Positions 23,135-31,151 of a stretch of 43,869 nucleotides of DNA are shown here, one piece after another (the first letter of the stretch is position 1; the number at the start of each line of letters is the position of its first letter). The notes under the pieces are model-generated. The model was given only the letters and a program-made list of their open reading frames with translations, was not told the origin of the DNA and searched no databases. Location of the stretch: positions 1 to 43,869 of the forward strand of contig JAFGGH010000015.1 in the NCBI GenBank assembly GCA_016930645.1. Direction: 5' to 3'. A program made the translations under genes and the position numbers. This DNA is from Sedimentisphaerales bacterium. GTDB taxonomy: Bacteria > Planctomycetota > Phycisphaerae > Sedimentisphaerales > Anaerobacaceae.

Positions 23135-24382
23135 GTGGAGCTAAGCAGATTTTCATTCGGACTCGGAGACAGGTTTGGCTTGCAGGGCAAAGCCCAGCTG
23201 CAGGCTTTGTTAAAAGCCAAACAGCAGGGCGTTGATATAACACCGGTCTGGAACAAGTCTCATCGTGAACATTCGATAACAGGCACAAAGCCTGCTGATG
23301 TTCGAATTGAGGCTGATGAAGCTGTCAAGGCTCTTGGGTATGACGGGCCTTATTTTGTTGACGCAGACCATATAAATTTGAGCAATGTGGATTTGTTTAT
23401 CGATTCGAGTGATTTCTTTACTCTTGATGTGGCTGATTTCATCGGTCGAAGAGCATCAGAAGAACAGATAAACATCTTTGTCAATAAGATGGATAAACAC
23501 ATTGGAATGCTCAATATTCCGGGGATAGATGCACCTGTTGAAATAACCACTGAAGATGCTGAACGAATAGCAAGCCAGGTACTTTTAGCAGTGAACCAAG
23601 CCGGTAAAATTTATCGTCATATTAAAGCTGTTAAAGGTGATGGAAATTTCATTACCGAGGTATCGATGGACGAAACAGACCGGCCGCAAAGTCCGGTTGA
23701 AATGTTCTTTATCTTAGCTGCTATCGCCGATGAGAGCATTGGCGCCCAGACGATAGCGCCGAAATTTACCGGCAGATTCAATAAGGGTGTCGATTATGTC
23801 GGTGACATTACGCTGTTCGAGAAAGAATTTAACGAGGATTTAGCGGTTATAGATTTTGCTGTCGGGGAATTTGGCCTGCCTGAAAATCTTAAATTGAGTA
23901 TCCATTCAGGCAGTGATAAATTTTCCATTTATAGCCCAATCAAAAAAGCATTAAAAAAATTCAATGCAGGTTTGCATGTTAAGACGGCAGGCACAACCTG
24001 GCTGGAGGAATTAATTGGCCTGGCTGCCTCAGGCGGTCAGGGCCTGGAACTGGCGAAGGAAATTTACGCAAAAGCCCTTGAGAATATTGATGAATTATGC
24101 GAACCTTATAAAACTGTGATTGACATTGACCGTGATAAACTGCCTTCCGTCGAACAGGTGAAACGATGGGAATCGCAGGACTATGTGAACGCTTTGAAAC
24201 ATAATCAATCATGTGATTCGTATAATCCCGATTTAAGGCAGTTGCTGCACGTTGGCTATAAGATAGCCGCTGGAATGGGAAATACTTATTTAGACGCTTT
24301 AAAAGAAAACGAGGATATAATCGCAGGATGTGTTACTGAAAATATTTATGACAGGCATATCAAACCTTTATTTATTAATTGA
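23135..24382 (+). CDS. uxaE: Tagaturonate epimerase
   Basis: A 415-residue protein of the UxaE family, which interconverts D-tagaturonate and D-fructuronate (C4 epimerisation) and so links galacturonate and glucuronate catabolism without separate reductase branches. Recognisable segments are FSFGLGDRFGLQGKAQL near the start, FFVDADHINLSN-type YFVDADHINLSNVDLF (about 73-88), a central ADESIGAQTIAPKFTGRFNKGVDYVGD region (about 198-224) and LSIHSGSDKFSIY (about 252-264). The start is a GTG with a purine-rich GGAAAG directly before it. It begins the plus-strand hexuronate set; the SDR gene starts 12 nt later. Confidence 0.86.
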   Translation: MELSRFSFGLGDRFGLQGKAQLQALLKAKQQGVDITPVWNKSHREHSITGTKPADVRIEADEAVKALGYDGPYFVDADHINLSNVDLFIDSSDFFTLDVADFIGRRASEEQINIFVNKMDKHIGMLNIPGIDAPVEITTEDAERIASQVLLAVNQAGKIYRHIKAVKGDGNFITEVSMDETDRPQSPVEMFFILAAIADESIGAQTIAPKFTGRFNKGVDYVGDITLFEKEFNEDLAVIDFAVGEFGLPENLKLSIHSGSDKFSIYSPIKKALKKFNAGLHVKTAGTTWLEELIGLAASGGQGLELAKEIYAKALENIDELCEPYKTVIDIDRDKLPSVEQVKRWESQDYVNALKHNQSCDSYNPDLRQLLHVGYKIAAGMGNTYLDALKENEDIIAGCVTENIYDRHIKPLFIN

Positions 24383-24394
24383 GGTAATTATAAA

Positions 24395-25213
24395 ATGCAG
24401 AATTTATTTGATGTTAAAGATAAAGTAATAGCGATAACCGGCGGCGGCGGTGTTCTTTGCGGTGAGATGGCAAAAGCCTTAGCGGTAGCGGGAGCTAAAA
24501 TTGCCGTGCTCGATTTGCTCGAACAAGCCGCAGATAAGGTTGCCGAAGAAATAACTTCAGCAGGCGGAACTGCTGTTTCAGTGAAATGCAATGTTCTCGA
24601 AAAGTCGGATGTCGAACAATCTGCTGAGGCTATAATAAAGAAGTTTGACAAGATAGACGTTCTTATAAACGGAGCAGGCGGCAATAAGAAAGAAGCGACG
24701 ACATCGCCTGATTTATCATTCTTTGATTTACCCGCCGATGCGATTCGATTTGTTTTCGACCTTAATTTTATAGGTACGCTTTTGCCGTCCCAGGTTTTTG
24801 GTAAAATTATGGCAGAGCAGGGCAGTGGAATAATTCTGAATATTTCCAGTATGAATGCCTTTTGCCCACTGACCAAGATTCCGGCGTATTCAGCGGCCAA
24901 GGCTGCAATCAGCAATTTTACCCAGTGGCTTGCCGTCCATATGTGTCAAAATTACTCGAAAGAAATTCGAGTTAATGCCATCGCACCTGGATTTTTTCTA
25001 ACCGAGCAGAACCGGTTCCTTTTGACCGATGAAAAGAGCGGCCGGTTAACACCGCGAGGCCAAACAATAATCGACCACACGCCGATGGGCAGGTTCGGCT
25101 CACCCGACGAACTGGTTGGTGCTGTGATTTGGTTGTTGAGCGACGCATCGAAATTTGTAACCGGAACTGTTATTCCCATTGATGGAGGATTTAGTGCCTT
25201 TAGCGGTGTATAA
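24395..25213 (+). CDS. SDR oxidoreductase, probable fructuronate/D-mannonate reductase
   Basis: A 272-residue short-chain dehydrogenase. The cofactor loop TGGGGVLCGEMA (15-26), NGAGG (91-95), a catalytic Ser in ISSMNAF (150-156) and YSAAK (165-169) are intact. The C-terminal GFFLTEQNRFLLTDE and TPMGRFGSPDELVGAVIWLLSD resemble the SDR-type D-mannonate oxidoreductases (YjmF/UxuB type) that reduce fructuronate to mannonate with NAD(P)H. Placement after uxaE supports this reaction. A Shine-Dalgarno GAGG lies about 9-10 nt before the ATG. The substrate is inferred from context and resemblance. Confidence 0.85.
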   Translation: MQNLFDVKDKVIAITGGGGVLCGEMAKALAVAGAKIAVLDLLEQAADKVAEEITSAGGTAVSVKCNVLEKSDVEQSAEAIIKKFDKIDVLINGAGGNKKEATTSPDLSFFDLPADAIRFVFDLNFIGTLLPSQVFGKIMAEQGSGIILNISSMNAFCPLTKIPAYSAAKAAISNFTQWLAVHMCQNYSKEIRVNAIAPGFFLTEQNRFLLTDEKSGRLTPRGQTIIDHTPMGRFGSPDELVGAVIWLLSDASKFVTGTVIPIDGGFSAFSGV

Positions 25214-25261
25214 AAAACAGAGGACAGTGGACAGAAAACGGATGACAGATAACTTAAGTAT

Positions 25262-26518
25262 ATGATCTATTATAAGCGTGGAAATCCTGATGATGTTATA
25301 AACGTAAACGACCTGAAAGAAGGTTTGTATACAGCTTTGGGTAAGATTGGTGCCAAAAAGAAGGTTATTGCCGTTCCTCCGGATATGACGCGGTTTTACT
25401 CCCGTGCAGGCGAGCTTACGAATTTCGCATGGAAATATTATGGTGATACGCTTACCGATATTCTGCCTGCTCTTGGAACGCATTTTCCAATGACACGCCA
25501 GCAGATAAAGAAGATGTATGGCGATACTCCAATTGAGCTTTTCCGTGAGCATAACTGGCGGAGCGATATAGTTACGCTTGGCGAGGTACCGGCGGAATTT
25601 GTCCGAGAAGTAAGTGAGGGATTGGTCGATTACGCCTGGCCTGCGCAGGTAAACAAACTTTTGGTCGAGGGCGGTTATGATTTGATTCTTTCCATCGGCC
25701 AGGTCGTACCGCACGAAGTTGTCGGGATGGCCAATTATAATAAAAATATATTCGTCGGTACCGGCGGCGTCGAAGGTATAAACAAAAGCCATTTCCTCGG
25801 AGCGGCCTTCGGTATGGAACGGATTATGGGCAGGGCCGACACACCTGTGCGAAGGGTTCTGAATTATGCCTCGGATAATTTCGCGAAAAGTTTGCCGATG
25901 GTCTATGTCCTGACCGTGGTGTCCACAGACCAAAAGACAAAAGGATTGTTTATTGGTGATGATATCGAGTGTTTCAATCTTGCAGCCGATTTGTCCTTGA
26001 AAGTTAATTTCGAGATGCTTAATAAGCCTTTGAAGAAAGTCGTTGTCTATCTCGAACCGGACGAATATAAAAGCACCTGGCTGGGCAATAAAAGTATTTA
26101 TCGTACGAGAATGGCAATGGCTGACGGCGGTGAGCTTATTGTCCTTGCGCCGGGTGTGCATCAGTTCGGTGAAGATAAGCAAATCGATAGTTTAATAAGA
26201 AAATACGGTTATGTCGGCACAAAAAAAGTGCTTGAGTTGGTCAAAGAAAACGAAGATTTGCAGAGCAATCTCAGTGCCGCGGCTCATCTGATACACGGCA
26301 GCAGTGAAGGCCGATTCGAAATTACATACTGCCCGGGTAAATTGAGCAAAGATGAAATTGAATCGGTCAATTTTAATTACGCCGAGTTCGAGGATATGTT
26401 AATATTGTACGAACCAGAAAAATTGAAAGATGGTTTCAATACCGTAAACGGCGAGGAAATTTTCTTTGTTTCCAATCCCGGTATGGGATTATGGTCGTGG
26501 AAAGACAGGTTTAAATAA
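25262..26518 (+). CDS. LarA-like nickel-pincer epimerase (DUF2088), candidate mannonate 2-epimerase
   Basis: A 418-residue LarA-superfamily protein. The DxTR motif (41-44, in PPDMTRFYSRAGEL) and GTH (72-74) match the substrate and cofactor region. H151 (VVPHEVVGM) and K175/H177 (GINKSHF) lie where LarA has its catalytic His and its cofactor-binding Lys and Ni-ligand His. The family racemises or epimerises alpha-hydroxy acids at C2 using a nickel-pincer nucleotide. In a hexuronate cluster a sugar acid is the likely substrate, for example D-mannonate to D-gluconate. No larB, larC or larE homologue is visible here. Substrate and cofactor are inferences. Confidence 0.83.
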   Translation: MIYYKRGNPDDVINVNDLKEGLYTALGKIGAKKKVIAVPPDMTRFYSRAGELTNFAWKYYGDTLTDILPALGTHFPMTRQQIKKMYGDTPIELFREHNWRSDIVTLGEVPAEFVREVSEGLVDYAWPAQVNKLLVEGGYDLILSIGQVVPHEVVGMANYNKNIFVGTGGVEGINKSHFLGAAFGMERIMGRADTPVRRVLNYASDNFAKSLPMVYVLTVVSTDQKTKGLFIGDDIECFNLAADLSLKVNFEMLNKPLKKVVVYLEPDEYKSTWLGNKSIYRTRMAMADGGELIVLAPGVHQFGEDKQIDSLIRKYGYVGTKKVLELVKENEDLQSNLSAAAHLIHGSSEGRFEITYCPGKLSKDEIESVNFNYAEFEDMLILYEPEKLKDGFNTVNGEEIFFVSNPGMGLWSWKDRFK

Positions 26519-26609
26519 ACAGTTTACAATTATTTCTTGAAGTCTTTTAACTCTGTGTTAGGATTTACCGAAGTGATACTTTTGAATATTAGAATAGGAA
26601 TTTTAGATT

Positions 26610-27587
26610 ATGACACTTACAGCAGAGAGCAATAGAGCCAAAACACATCGACAGAATACTAACAAGAAATTCTCTGAGAAACTGATTTTATCTTTTCCCC
26701 ACAAAACAAGCTATAAAAAAGATGGTTACCTTGATATAAACACCGAAAAAAGTTGCGACTGCAAGGCCAATCACCTCAATTGCCTGACAGCAAAAGAATG
26801 GTTAAAATCACAATTGGGAGTTTGGGAGTTCTTCTATGAAAAGAGAGATATAAGGGACAAGAATGTACACCCTGCCACATTTCCAATTTCGCTTTCAACA
26901 AAAATAATTGAGCTTTTTTCACATAAAGGAGAACTTATTTTAGATCCTTTTGTTGGAAGTGGAACCGTTTTAGTTTCTGCCCAAGATGCAGGAAGAAATG
27001 CTGTGGGTTTTGATTTGCAGGAAAAATATATTGAGTTGGCCTATGATCGATTAAAAAATAATAAAAATCTCTTTGAATCTGCGAGGCAAATTGGAATAGC
27101 CGATAACGCAAATAATATAAATAAATATCTTCCGGAAGAATCGGTAAAATGCATTTTCACCTCACCACCATATGCGAATTTATTAAACAGAAAAAGGAAG
27201 AATAAATCTCGAAGAAATAGAGACAACGGACAGTTAGGAAAAGTTGAACAGTACTCTCAAGACCCCAGAGATTTAGGAACCAAACCCTTGGAAGAATACA
27301 CCAATGCAATGGGGGAAATTTTCGAAAAATTGCTTCCACTACTGAAGCTCAAAGGACATTGTATTATTAATGTGCCCGACATGTGGTGGGAAAATCAAAG
27401 AATAACTATCCATGTTTCACTAATTGAGGAGTTAAGAAAGCGTGGTTATGAACTCAGAAATATAATTATTTGGGACAGGAGAAATGTTGTTAATCAAATA
27501 GGTATTTTCGGTTGGCCTAGTAACTACATTACAATGGGTGTAACCTTTGAGTACCTCTTGGATTTTTGGAGACCACCTGTAAGATAA
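26610..27587 (+). CDS. Type II DNA methyltransferase (N4-cytosine or N6-adenine)
   Basis: A 325-residue DNA methyltransferase. Motif I is DPFVGSGT (112-119) preceded by a motif X-like VHPATFP (86-92), and motif IV is TSPPY (184-188). SPPY is typical of N4-cytosine methyltransferases. The order X-I before IV differs from the usual beta class and suggests a permuted arrangement. A Cys-rich lead-in, SCDCKANHLNC (48-58), precedes the catalytic part. It protects the host genome from the neighbouring endonuclease, which starts 21 nt downstream. The pair is more AT-rich than the flanking catabolic genes. Confidence 0.87.
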   Translation: MTLTAESNRAKTHRQNTNKKFSEKLILSFPHKTSYKKDGYLDINTEKSCDCKANHLNCLTAKEWLKSQLGVWEFFYEKRDIRDKNVHPATFPISLSTKIIELFSHKGELILDPFVGSGTVLVSAQDAGRNAVGFDLQEKYIELAYDRLKNNKNLFESARQIGIADNANNINKYLPEESVKCIFTSPPYANLLNRKRKNKSRRNRDNGQLGKVEQYSQDPRDLGTKPLEEYTNAMGEIFEKLLPLLKLKGHCIINVPDMWWENQRITIHVSLIEELRKRGYELRNIIIWDRRNVVNQIGIFGWPSNYITMGVTFEYLLDFWRPPVR

Positions 27588-27608
27588 ATTTACCGATCGA
27601 GATTTAAC

Positions 27609-28394
27609 ATGAATTTAATCACAAAAGAAGAACTCATTCAAAGATTACGTGAAATCCGTTCGCAAGGTTGGATAAAAAATGCCAGGCATGGCAATGTTGG
27701 AGGCGTAGGTAATACTTTAGAGGACATGCTTGGAATCGAAGAAAATAATTTACCAATACCAAACGCTGCTGAATGGGAGTTGAAATGTCAGAGAGCACAA
27801 ACAAATTCTTTGACTACATTATTTCACATGGAGCCTTCTCCCCGTGCCGCAAAATTTGTTCCGAAGATGCTTTTGCCTTTATATGGTTGGCAACATGATG
27901 AAGCAGGTGTCAAATACCCTTCAACAGAAATGAGTTTTCGACAAACAATTTCGGGAAGAGGAATAAGTGATAGAGGTTTTACAGTTCAAATTGACAATAT
28001 AGAAAGAAAAGTTTTGATCTCATTTAATTCTAACAATGTCGATGGACGGCACAGAGCATGGTTAGATAGTGTTAGGCAAAGGGCTGAAAACCTCAACGAA
28101 TTAAATCCGCAACCTTACTGGGGATTTGATGATCTTTGTCACAAAGCCGGAACGAAATTACTTAATTGCTTCTATATACGAGCGGATGTAAAGCGAATAA
28201 ATGGAATGGAGCACTTTAAATACTCTGATATTTTGATGTTAAAAAAGTTCAGTATCGATGGTTTCTTGAAAGCGATAGAAAAAGGTCATGTCTTAGTGGA
28301 TTTTGATGCACGAACCGGGCATAATCACGGTACAAAGTTTAGACTCAGACAGAATTATTTACCGGAACTTTACGAAAAATCTGTTACATTATAG
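27609..28394 (+). CDS. MvaI/BcnI-family restriction endonuclease
   Basis: A 261-residue endonuclease matching the MvaI/BcnI family by its N-terminal run GNVGGVGNTLEDMLGIEENN (28-47), followed by LPIPNAAEWELK. The catalytic E-x-K is E57-L-K59, and E38 fits an upstream conserved Glu. At the position where I recall a metal-binding Asp in MvaI (five residues before the E-x-K Glu), this protein has N52. The family cuts CCWGG- or CCSGG-type sites, but the actual site here is unknown. With the methyltransferase it forms a Type II restriction-modification pair sitting between catabolic genes. Confidence 0.82.
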   Translation: MNLITKEELIQRLREIRSQGWIKNARHGNVGGVGNTLEDMLGIEENNLPIPNAAEWELKCQRAQTNSLTTLFHMEPSPRAAKFVPKMLLPLYGWQHDEAGVKYPSTEMSFRQTISGRGISDRGFTVQIDNIERKVLISFNSNNVDGRHRAWLDSVRQRAENLNELNPQPYWGFDDLCHKAGTKLLNCFYIRADVKRINGMEHFKYSDILMLKKFSIDGFLKAIEKGHVLVDFDARTGHNHGTKFRLRQNYLPELYEKSVTL

Positions 28395-28544
28395 ATAGGG
28401 TTACGGTGCTATCATGGGTATGTCTCCGTGTAAGCACGGTAATTATCATAGAGGGTTTATTTAGTCTCATTGTTTAACTATTAGGAACAGTAAGGAGCCT
28501 CGGGTGGCCGGGGTAAATAAAATTCTGATTATGGAGCATAAGGA

Positions 28545-29618
28545 ATGACTGAAACAGCACCAAAAAAATATTCTCTGCTTGTCGCAACCAGTATGGGTAT
28601 TCGGTTAACTCCTGTTGATTCGCAGCCTTTCCATTGCAGCAACTTATTCAAAATGCAGGCAACCAGTGCCGAAAGCAACGTAGCGAGCGTATCTTCGTAT
28701 CTCGGTATGCCGGTCAAGGTTTTGACGGCGTTTGTAAAGGGGAGTCCCGTATCTCATTTTATAAAGGATAATCTAAAGAGCCGCAGAATGGACTTTGAAG
28801 GCCCTGAGTTCGAGCAGGGCGGACCGTGGGGCTATCGCCACCAAATCAATATGGCTGACAGCGGCTGGGGCACACGCGGGCCAAGGGTTCAGAACGACAG
28901 GGCCGGCGAAGTGGCGAAAGAGCTTAGCGTAGATCATTTCGACCTTGATAGAATCTTTGCTAAGGAAGGAGCACGGGTAGTTCATCTTTCGGGACTTATT
29001 GCGGCACTATCGCCCAAGACCAGCAATTTCTGTCTCGATATTGCCCGGGTTGCCAAGGAAAACGGCTCGTTAATATCGTTCGACTTAAACCACAGAGCCA
29101 GCTTCTGGAAAGGCAGAAAAAAAGAACTTGCGCAGGCTTTTGCAGAAATCGCTTCCCGCAGTGACATACTAATCGGCAACGAAGAAGACTTTCAGTTGTG
29201 CCTCGGCATAGAAGGCCCGGAATCCGGCGGCCAGGAGCTTGATGAAAAAATTGACAGCTTTAAGGAGATGATAGGTAAAGCTCAAGCCGCTTATCCCAAT
29301 GCCAGATACTTCGGAACAACACTTCGTGAGGTTGTCTCTGCGAACTGCCACATGTGGGGCGCAGTTGTTACCGACAGCAAAGACTGGGAAATCATCAAGC
29401 CTCGCGAAATAGGAGTTCTTGACCGTATCGGCGGAGGCGATGGTTTTGTCGGCGGGTTACTTTACGGTCTTCTCAAGGGCTGGGATGTGAAAAAATGCGC
29501 CAGATTCGGATGGGCAAGCGGAGCACTTGCTGTTACGATGCTCACCGATTATGCTCAGCCTGCCGATGAGGACCAGCTCTGGCGTATATGGGAAGGTAAC
29601 GCAAGAGTTAAACGTTAG
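28545..29618 (+). CDS. PfkB-family sugar (acid) kinase, KDG kinase-like
   Basis: A 357-residue ribokinase-fold kinase. The C-terminal signature is DRIGGGDGFVGG (293-304), with the catalytic base D299 and the anion-hole glycines. FDLNHRASFW (179-188) resembles the FDxNxR segment of 2-keto-3-deoxygluconate kinases. It phosphorylates a sugar acid with ATP. In this set the substrate may be KDG (classic Ashwell route) or gluconate (if the LarA-like enzyme makes it). AAGGA lies 3-4 nt before the ATG. It is separated from the LarA-like gene by the restriction-modification pair. Confidence 0.88.
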   Translation: MTETAPKKYSLLVATSMGIRLTPVDSQPFHCSNLFKMQATSAESNVASVSSYLGMPVKVLTAFVKGSPVSHFIKDNLKSRRMDFEGPEFEQGGPWGYRHQINMADSGWGTRGPRVQNDRAGEVAKELSVDHFDLDRIFAKEGARVVHLSGLIAALSPKTSNFCLDIARVAKENGSLISFDLNHRASFWKGRKKELAQAFAEIASRSDILIGNEEDFQLCLGIEGPESGGQELDEKIDSFKEMIGKAQAAYPNARYFGTTLREVVSANCHMWGAVVTDSKDWEIIKPREIGVLDRIGGGDGFVGGLLYGLLKGWDVKKCARFGWASGALAVTMLTDYAQPADEDQLWRIWEGNARVKR

Positions 29619-29669
29619 TAATAAAACTTACAACACAGAAAATTTATTTTAGTACATGGAGAACAAAAA

Positions 29670-31121
29670 ATGTCGAAGGCGGATATCGCAGTAGTCGGTT
29701 TAGCTGTTATGGGTGAAAATCTTATTCTCAATATGGAGAGCAAAGGCTTTACTGTCGCCTGCTATAACCGGACGGTGGAAAAGGTCGATAATTTTATCAA
29801 CGGCAGGGCAAAGGGCAAAAACATAATCGGCTGTCATAGTCCTGAGGAAATGGTAAAAAATCTCAAAATACCACGCAGAGTTATGATTATGGTCAAGGCC
29901 GGCAAGGCGGTCGATGCGGTCATCGAGCAGGTTTTACCGCTTTTGGATGACGGCGACATAATAATCGACGGGGGCAATTCTCATTTTCCCGACACTATTC
30001 GCAGAACCAAACATGTCGAAGACAACGGCAAGCTTTACATCGGTACCGGCGTCTCCGGCGGCGAGGAAGGCGCTTTACTGGGCCCCTCTATGATGCCGGG
30101 GGGTTCGCCGGATGCTTGGCCTCACGTGAAAACGATTTTCCAGGCGATTTGCGCAAAAACGGACAAGGGCGAGCCTTGCTGCGACTGGGTGGGCGAGAAC
30201 GGCTCGGGGCATTTTGTAAAAATGGTGCATAACGGTATCGAATACGGTGATATGCAGATGATTTGCGAGACGTACCAGATGATGAAAGAAGGACTGGATA
30301 TGTCCAACGAAGAAATGCACGAGGTCTTTGCCGAGTGGAACAAAGGTGAGCTTAATTCATACCTGATTGAAATTACTCGTGACATACTCGGCTATAAAGA
30401 CCAGGACGGTAACTACGTAATCGACCTGATTCTCGACACCGCAGGTCAAAAGGGAACGGGCAAATGGACGGCTATAGCGGCTTTGGATTTAGGCCAGCCG
30501 CTGACTTTAATTGGCGAGGCGGTATTTGCCAGATGCCTTTCTGCTTTGAAGGAAAAACGGGTTGCCGCATCGAAGGTTTTGAGCGGCCCGGGTAAGAAAT
30601 TTTCAGGCAATAAAAAGACTTTTATAAACAGCCTTCGCAAGGCCCTGTATGCTTCGAAAATTGTCAGTTACGCACAGGGCTATCAGCTTATGCGGGCTGC
30701 GGCCGCAGAATACAACTGGAATCTCAATTACGGCGGTGTCGCCCTGATGTGGCGGGGGGGCTGCATTATCCGCTCGGCATTTCTGGGCAGGATAAAAAAG
30801 GCTTTCGACAAGAATCCCGATATTGATAACCTGCTGCTTGATGAGTTTTTCAAAAGAGCGGTTGAAAAGGCCCAGACCTCCTGGCGGAGAGTTGTTACTA
30901 CCGCGGTAAAATTGGGAATTCCGATACCGGCTATCAGCGCGGCTTTGGCGTATTATGACGGCTATCGTCACGAAAGACTGCCTGCCAATCTGCTCCAGGG
31001 GCAGCGGGATTACTTCGGCGCCCATACTTACGAGCGTGTTGACAAGCCTCGCGGCGAATTTTTCCATACTAACTGGACAGGCAGAGGTGGAACAACCGCC
31101 GCTTCGACTTATACAGTTTAA
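29670..31121 (+). CDS. gnd: 6-phosphogluconate dehydrogenase (decarboxylating)
   Basis: A 483-residue full-length enzyme that oxidises and decarboxylates 6-phosphogluconate to ribulose-5-phosphate with NAD(P)+. The Rossmann start is VVGLAVMGENL (8-18), then GTGVSGGEEGALLGPSMMPGG (about 126-146), the substrate-binding KMVHNGIEYGDMQ (about 184-196), and the C-terminal TNWTGRGG tail. GGAG lies 8-9 nt before the ATG. Its presence inside a hexuronate cluster is notable: 6-phosphogluconate is not an intermediate of the standard KDG/KDPG hexuronate route. Confidence 0.96.
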   Translation: MSKADIAVVGLAVMGENLILNMESKGFTVACYNRTVEKVDNFINGRAKGKNIIGCHSPEEMVKNLKIPRRVMIMVKAGKAVDAVIEQVLPLLDDGDIIIDGGNSHFPDTIRRTKHVEDNGKLYIGTGVSGGEEGALLGPSMMPGGSPDAWPHVKTIFQAICAKTDKGEPCCDWVGENGSGHFVKMVHNGIEYGDMQMICETYQMMKEGLDMSNEEMHEVFAEWNKGELNSYLIEITRDILGYKDQDGNYVIDLILDTAGQKGTGKWTAIAALDLGQPLTLIGEAVFARCLSALKEKRVAASKVLSGPGKKFSGNKKTFINSLRKALYASKIVSYAQGYQLMRAAAAEYNWNLNYGGVALMWRGGCIIRSAFLGRIKKAFDKNPDIDNLLLDEFFKRAVEKAQTSWRRVVTTAVKLGIPIPAISAALAYYDGYRHERLPANLLQGQRDYFGAHTYERVDKPRGEFFHTNWTGRGGTTAASTYTV

Positions 31122-31151
31122 AAATGAAAAAAAGGGGTCAGGAGCTATTTT

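Noticed and set aside
25100-26182. Minus-strand frame of 360 codons opposite the LarA-like gene
   Set aside because: It is a shadow of a clearly recognised gene and has no family features of its own.
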